Source of the DNA: Kordiimonas aestuarii
GTDB lineage: Bacteria > Pseudomonadota > Alphaproteobacteria > Sphingomonadales > Kordiimonadaceae
DNA length: 64,000 nt
Assembly: GCF_025574465.1 (NCBI RefSeq)
Contig: NZ_JAOBPP010000019.1
Location: 124,001 to 188,000 of the forward strand
Reading direction: 5' to 3'
Shown piece by piece: positions 60,756-64,000 of this stretch; the first letter of the stretch is position 1; each line of letters opens with the position of its first letter. Under the pieces are notes generated by a model. The model made no database searches. It was not told the DNA's origin and saw nothing but the letters and a program-made list of their open reading frames with translations. The translations under genes were made by a program, and so were the position numbers.

Positions 60756-61694
60756 ATGATGATGGTAGCAACAAAACACTATGCTTTTATCGACCGTTTG
60801 CCGCATGTGAAAGGGCGGCTGGTTGAGGATGCTCCATTATCACGGCTCAGTTGGTTCAAGACTGGCGGCCCCGCAGATGTGCTTTTTGAACCGGCTGACG
60901 AAGATGACCTCGTCGCCTTCCTCCGCCGTGTGCCAAGTGATATTCCACTGACCATCATTGGCGTTGGCTCGAATCTCCTGGTGCGGGACGGCGGTGTTGA
61001 GGGTGTTGTGATCCGCCTTGGCCGGGCTTTTTCAGAGATCAAGATACGCGCGGATGTTGTCAAGGCGGGGGCCGCTGCGATGGATGTGCATGTTGCCCGC
61101 GAAGCTGCAAAAGGGGGCCTGTCCGGCCTCGAGTTTATGGTGGGGGTGCCGGGCACCGTCGGGGGTGCCTTGCGCATGAACGCGGGCGCTTACGGCCGTG
61201 AGATCAAGGACGTACTTATCCATGCCCATGCCGTTGACCGCTACGGCCACGTGCATGAACTGCGCCCGAATGATTTTGATTTTGGTTATCGCTCTTCAAG
61301 GGCCGCTAAAGACCTGATCTTTCTGCGTGCCTCTTTTCAGGCCAAGACAGGCGATGAAGCCGCGATCCGCGCCCGCATGAGCGAGATATCCACTGAGCGG
61401 CAGGAAAGCCAGCCGATTGGCACCCGAACAGGCGGCAGCACCTTTAAAAACCCGGATGGAAAAAAGGCGTGGGAGCTGATCGATGCAGCGGGTTGTCGTG
61501 GCCTTCGGGTGGGCGATGCACAGGTATCGGAAAAGCACTGCAACTTCCTGATCAACCACGGTGCGGCAACCGCAGAGGACATCGAAACTCTGGGAGAGAC
61601 CGTGCGCGAACGGGTAAAGGAAGCAACCGGCGTGACCCTTGAGTGGGAGCTCGCGATTATTGGCCGCAACAGGGATGAAGGGGGCGATGCCTGA
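60756..61694 (+). CDS. murB: MurB, UDP-N-acetylenolpyruvoylglucosamine reductase
   Basis: The 312-residue flavoenzyme has the FAD-binding pattern GVGSNLLVRDGGVEGVVIR, MVGVPGTVGGALRMNAGAYG and the catalytic GGSTFKNP segment, then AGCRGLRVGDAQVSEKHCNF. It reduces UDP-GlcNAc-enolpyruvate to UDP-MurNAc. Three ATGs (60756, 60759, 60762) could start it. Its stop overlaps ftsQ directly (TGATG): no ddl gene intervenes. Confidence 0.96.
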   Translation: MMMVATKHYAFIDRLPHVKGRLVEDAPLSRLSWFKTGGPADVLFEPADEDDLVAFLRRVPSDIPLTIIGVGSNLLVRDGGVEGVVIRLGRAFSEIKIRADVVKAGAAAMDVHVAREAAKGGLSGLEFMVGVPGTVGGALRMNAGAYGREIKDVLIHAHAVDRYGHVHELRPNDFDFGYRSSRAAKDLIFLRASFQAKTGDEAAIRARMSEISTERQESQPIGTRTGGSTFKNPDGKKAWELIDAAGCRGLRVGDAQVSEKHCNFLINHGAATAEDIETLGETVRERVKEATGVTLEWELAIIGRNRDEGGDA

Positions 61695-62473
61695 TGCTCG
61701 GCGTTCTCCGGTATAAACGCAGCCTGCTGCTGTCGCTTGGCCTGATAGCCAGTGGCGTGGCGTATGGCACATGGCTGGCGCCCATCGTTGACAGCTGGTT
61801 TGTCGAGCGATCACGCGACGCAGGCTTTGTGCTCAATGACCTTGAACTTGACGGCATTGTGCGCGCCAACCGCAGCGACGTGCTGGCCGCGCTTGATGTT
61901 GATAAAGGTGTGCCGCTCCTGTCTATTGATCTTGAACGCATCCGCGCACAACTTGAGTTGCTCCCCTGGGTCAAGAAGGCTGAAGTCACACGCATTCTGC
62001 CAGGCAAGCTGAAGGTCAAGCTCAAGGAGCGCGAGCCTTTTGCCCTTTGGCAGGAAAACGGACAGGTACGGCTGATCGATGAGACCGGGCATGTCATTAC
62101 CGGCCGGGGCCTCTCGAATTTCGCACACCTGCTCATGGTGGTGGGCCACGGGGCCGAAGCAAAGGCCTCCCATCTTTATGCGCTTCTTGAGGAATTCCCG
62201 ACCCTTGCAGGCCGCGTAAAAACAGCGGTGCATGTGGGTGAGCGGCGTTGGGATCTGATTTTCGATAATGGTGTGCGGGTGAAGTTGCCGGAGGCGGCGC
62301 CAGCGGCCTACGACGCAGAGGCCGCGTGGCAAAAATTTGCCGCACTTCAGACCCAGTATCGCTTGCTAGAGCGTGAGGTGAGTGTCATTGATATGCGCCT
62401 GCCAGACAGAATGATTCTGAGGGTATCACCGGAGGGCCATCGCCTGATGGATGGCAAAGGTTGGGCAACGTAG
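61694..62473 (+). CDS. ftsQ: FtsQ, divisome protein with POTRA domain
   Basis: The 259-residue bitopic protein has an N-terminal membrane helix (SLLLSLGLIASGVAYGTWLA, about 10-30), a POTRA domain (about 45-115: LNDLELDGIVRANRSDVLAA, then LPWVKKAEVTRILPGKLKV) and a beta C-terminal domain (about 120-245). It links FtsL/FtsB to the septal synthase. Overlaps murB; 20 bp before ftsA. Confidence 0.93.
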   Translation: MLGVLRYKRSLLLSLGLIASGVAYGTWLAPIVDSWFVERSRDAGFVLNDLELDGIVRANRSDVLAALDVDKGVPLLSIDLERIRAQLELLPWVKKAEVTRILPGKLKVKLKEREPFALWQENGQVRLIDETGHVITGRGLSNFAHLLMVVGHGAEAKASHLYALLEEFPTLAGRVKTAVHVGERRWDLIFDNGVRVKLPEAAPAAYDAEAAWQKFAALQTQYRLLEREVSVIDMRLPDRMILRVSPEGHRLMDGKGWAT

Positions 62474-62493
62474 GAAAGTATTGAGTTAACCAG

Positions 62494-63759
62494 ATGAAAA
62501 CAGTGAATGGCACACCAGAAGGATTGATCGCGGCGCTCGACGTAGGGTCGGCGAAAGTGGCGTGCCTTATTGCCGAAATCGAAGCCGACGGAAATATCCG
62601 GGTGAAGGGTGTGGGCAACCGCACGTGTGAAGGCGGCGTTTCCGGCGGCGCGATCGTAGATATGGAAGCAACGGAAAAAGCCATCCGTGCTTCGGTTGAC
62701 CAAGCGGAAAAGATGGCGGGCGCCACGGTCAGCGATGTCTATCTGACCTTCTCTGGCGGGGAGCCAAAGAGCCGTATTGTTGAAGTGAATGTGGATATCG
62801 CGGGTCACGCGGTAAGTCAGGCTGACCTCGACAAGGCGGTAACGCTTGCCAAGGAGCAGGTGGATTTCGCCGAAGACGGCCTATTGCATGCGTTCCCTGC
62901 AGCCTATGCAGTGGACGGCAATTTTGGCGTCAAGGCGCCCCTTGGCATGTATGGCAAGAAGCTGAGCGTTGCGCTGCATGTCGTGACCTGTTCCGCCGGG
63001 CCGCTGCAAAACCTGCAGGCTTGTGTTCGCCGTGCCCATTTGAATGTTGCGGCAGCTGTCGTGACGCCATTTGCTGCCGGGTTGTCTACCCTTGTGGAAG
63101 ATGAGGCCAAGATGGGGGCCGCCTGCATTGATATTGGTGCCGGCACCACCTCCATCGCGGTGTTCGCGCAAGGAGCGCTGGTGCATGCTGAAGTGCTGCC
63201 AATCGGCGGCGGGCAGATCACAGAACAGGTGGCGCGCAGCTTGTTGACACCTTTTGAACATGCCGAGCGCCTGAAAACATTCAATGGCGCCGCGATGATG
63301 GACTCCCTCGATGAACGGCTGGAAATCGAAGTGCCGCAACTGGGCGAGGATAAGGACGATGCGGTTGTGCGGATGCCGCGCAGCGCGCTAACCGGTGTTA
63401 TCCAGAAAGAACTGGAGCTTCTGTTCACCACCATCAGCGAACGGTTTGAAGCTTGCGGTTTTGCGGGTGTCGCCGGGCGCCGTGTGGTGCTGACAGGTGG
63501 TGTGGCGCAAGCCGAGGGCGTGCGTGATCTGGCGACCCGCATGATGGGACGGCAGGTCCGTATTGGCCGACCTGAACTGGTGAACGGGCTGCCGCAGGCC
63601 GCGCAGGCCCCCACATTTGCAGCGGCTGTCGGCTTGCTGATTTATGCCGCCAAGCGGCCAGTGGAAGACACAGTACACAGTAAAGGAAAGAATAAACGAA
63701 CCCCACCCCCAGCAAGCGCGCTGAGCCGTCTGTCGCGCTGGGTACGGGAAAACTTTTAA
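62494..63759 (+). CDS. ftsA: FtsA, actin-like anchor of FtsZ
   Basis: The 421-residue protein has the actin-fold phosphate loop [20 protein letters not shown], the 1C domain (about 85-160), [20 protein letters not shown] (phosphate 2) and [20 protein letters not shown]. The C-terminal helix [12 protein letters not shown] is a typical membrane-targeting amphipathic tail. It tethers FtsZ filaments to the membrane. ATG 62494. Confidence 0.96.
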   Translation: MKTVNGTPEGLIAALDVGSAKVACLIAEIEADGNIRVKGVGNRTCEGGVSGGAIVDMEATEKAIRASVDQAEKMAGATVSDVYLTFSGGEPKSRIVEVNVDIAGHAVSQADLDKAVTLAKEQVDFAEDGLLHAFPAAYAVDGNFGVKAPLGMYGKKLSVALHVVTCSAGPLQNLQACVRRAHLNVAAAVVTPFAAGLSTLVEDEAKMGAACIDIGAGTTSIAVFAQGALVHAEVLPIGGGQITEQVARSLLTPFEHAERLKTFNGAAMMDSLDERLEIEVPQLGEDKDDAVVRMPRSALTGVIQKELELLFTTISERFEACGFAGVAGRRVVLTGGVAQAEGVRDLATRMMGRQVRIGRPELVNGLPQAAQAPTFAAAVGLLIYAAKRPVEDTVHSKGKNKRTPPPASALSRLSRWVRENF

Positions 63760-63829
63760 CGGGCGGACCCGACGCGCTGGAATTGGCGTGCCGGGCGAGA
63801 TACAAGGGATCAAACGGAGGTATTGGGCA

Positions 63830-64000
63830 ATGTCTATCGACTTTGGAAACACGGAACTGACTGAACTGACACCGAAAATTTCGGTAATAGGTGTTGGCGG
63901 TGCGGGCTGTAACGCCGTCAATAACATGATCGCGGCGCAATTGCAGGGCGTCGACTTTGTGGTGGCGAACACTGACGCGCAGGCGCTGGCCAACGCGGCA
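63830..64000 (+). CDS. ftsZ: FtsZ, 5' end only
   Basis: The window holds the first 57 codons. ATG 63830 follows GGAGG (63816-63820) at 9 bp. The product begins [20 protein letters not shown] and has the GTP-binding loop [13 protein letters not shown] (about 21-33). The remainder lies past the edge. FtsZ forms the division ring. Confidence 0.96.
   Translation, partial: MSIDFGNTELTELTPKISVIGVGGAGCNAVNNMIAAQLQGVDFVVANTDAQALANAA

Noticed and set aside
1-64000. Possible tRNA genes, prophage, insertion sequences or defence islands
   Set aside because: No cloverleaf, integrase, transposase, terminal repeats or defence gene was recognised on either strand.

Overview
The window looks like a chromosomal segment of a GC-rich (about 60% by eye), Gram-negative alphaproteobacterium. 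The evidence is a nearly complete division and cell-wall (dcw) cluster ending in ftsQ-ftsA-ftsZ, RND and MacAB-type exporters, a meso-DAP-type MurE, TonB-related proteins and a class A RNase P RNA. An order such as Kordiimonadales is possible, but that is inference. No tRNA or rRNA gene, CRISPR array, insertion sequence or phage gene was seen.

Layout. 1-5222: end of a PepSY protein, an OmpR-type two-component system, a DUF423 membrane protein, a soluble hybrid histidine kinase and a universal stress protein whose 3' end overlaps the kinase. 5311-8308: a cytochrome P450 followed by a GMC oxidoreductase, probably one operon. 8309-18653: two TonB_C-domain secreted proteins on either side of a DEAD-box helicase and a seven-repeat Cys-rich secreted protein, then a 5-oxoprolinase-type fusion enzyme, YaiI, and small or decayed genes. 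18654-23378: membrane-anchored dipeptidase, then a BlaI-type repressor and M56 metalloprotease operon with clear operators. 23451-29001: TMEM175-like channel, membrane diguanylate cyclase, MacA-MacB-type exporter. 29086-34036: KAS III-type enzyme, TerB-DnaJ protein, EamA transporter, amidase, secreted helical protein. 34037-39300: RND pump and adaptor divergent from a TetR regulator with a palindromic operator. 39366-47158: small lipoprotein, rnpB, two secreted metallopeptidases, a glycosyltransferase-like protein, a cation/proton antiporter. 47280-47774: a dead TonB-dependent receptor fragment. 48187-64000: mraZ-rsmH-ftsL-ftsI-murE-murF-mraY-murD-ftsW-murG-murC-murB-ftsQ-ftsA-ftsZ, with ftsZ cut by the window edge.

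How the genes work together. The dcw genes are nearly all overlapping or within about 20 bp, so most are probably co-transcribed and translationally coupled. They make lipid II (MurE, F, D, C, B, MraY, MurG) and the divisome (FtsL, I, W, Q, A, Z). No ddl gene lies between murB and ftsQ. MraZ boxes (CCCAT/ATGGG with about 10-bp phasing) lie upstream of mraZ in two groups.

Most notable beyond routine annotation: three gene remnants (GSCFA domain, DUF4038 glycosidase with an internal deletion at an 11-bp microhomology, and a TonB receptor tail); the two-group MraZ box array; a BlaI operator pair in front of a metalloprotease with nine 34/35-residue SDYE repeats; a palindrome shared by the TetR/RND intergenic region and the P450 promoter; a probable Spy/CpxP-like insert in a MacA adaptor; and a 58-codon gene at 18020-18196. 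No wholly new defence or mobile system is evident.
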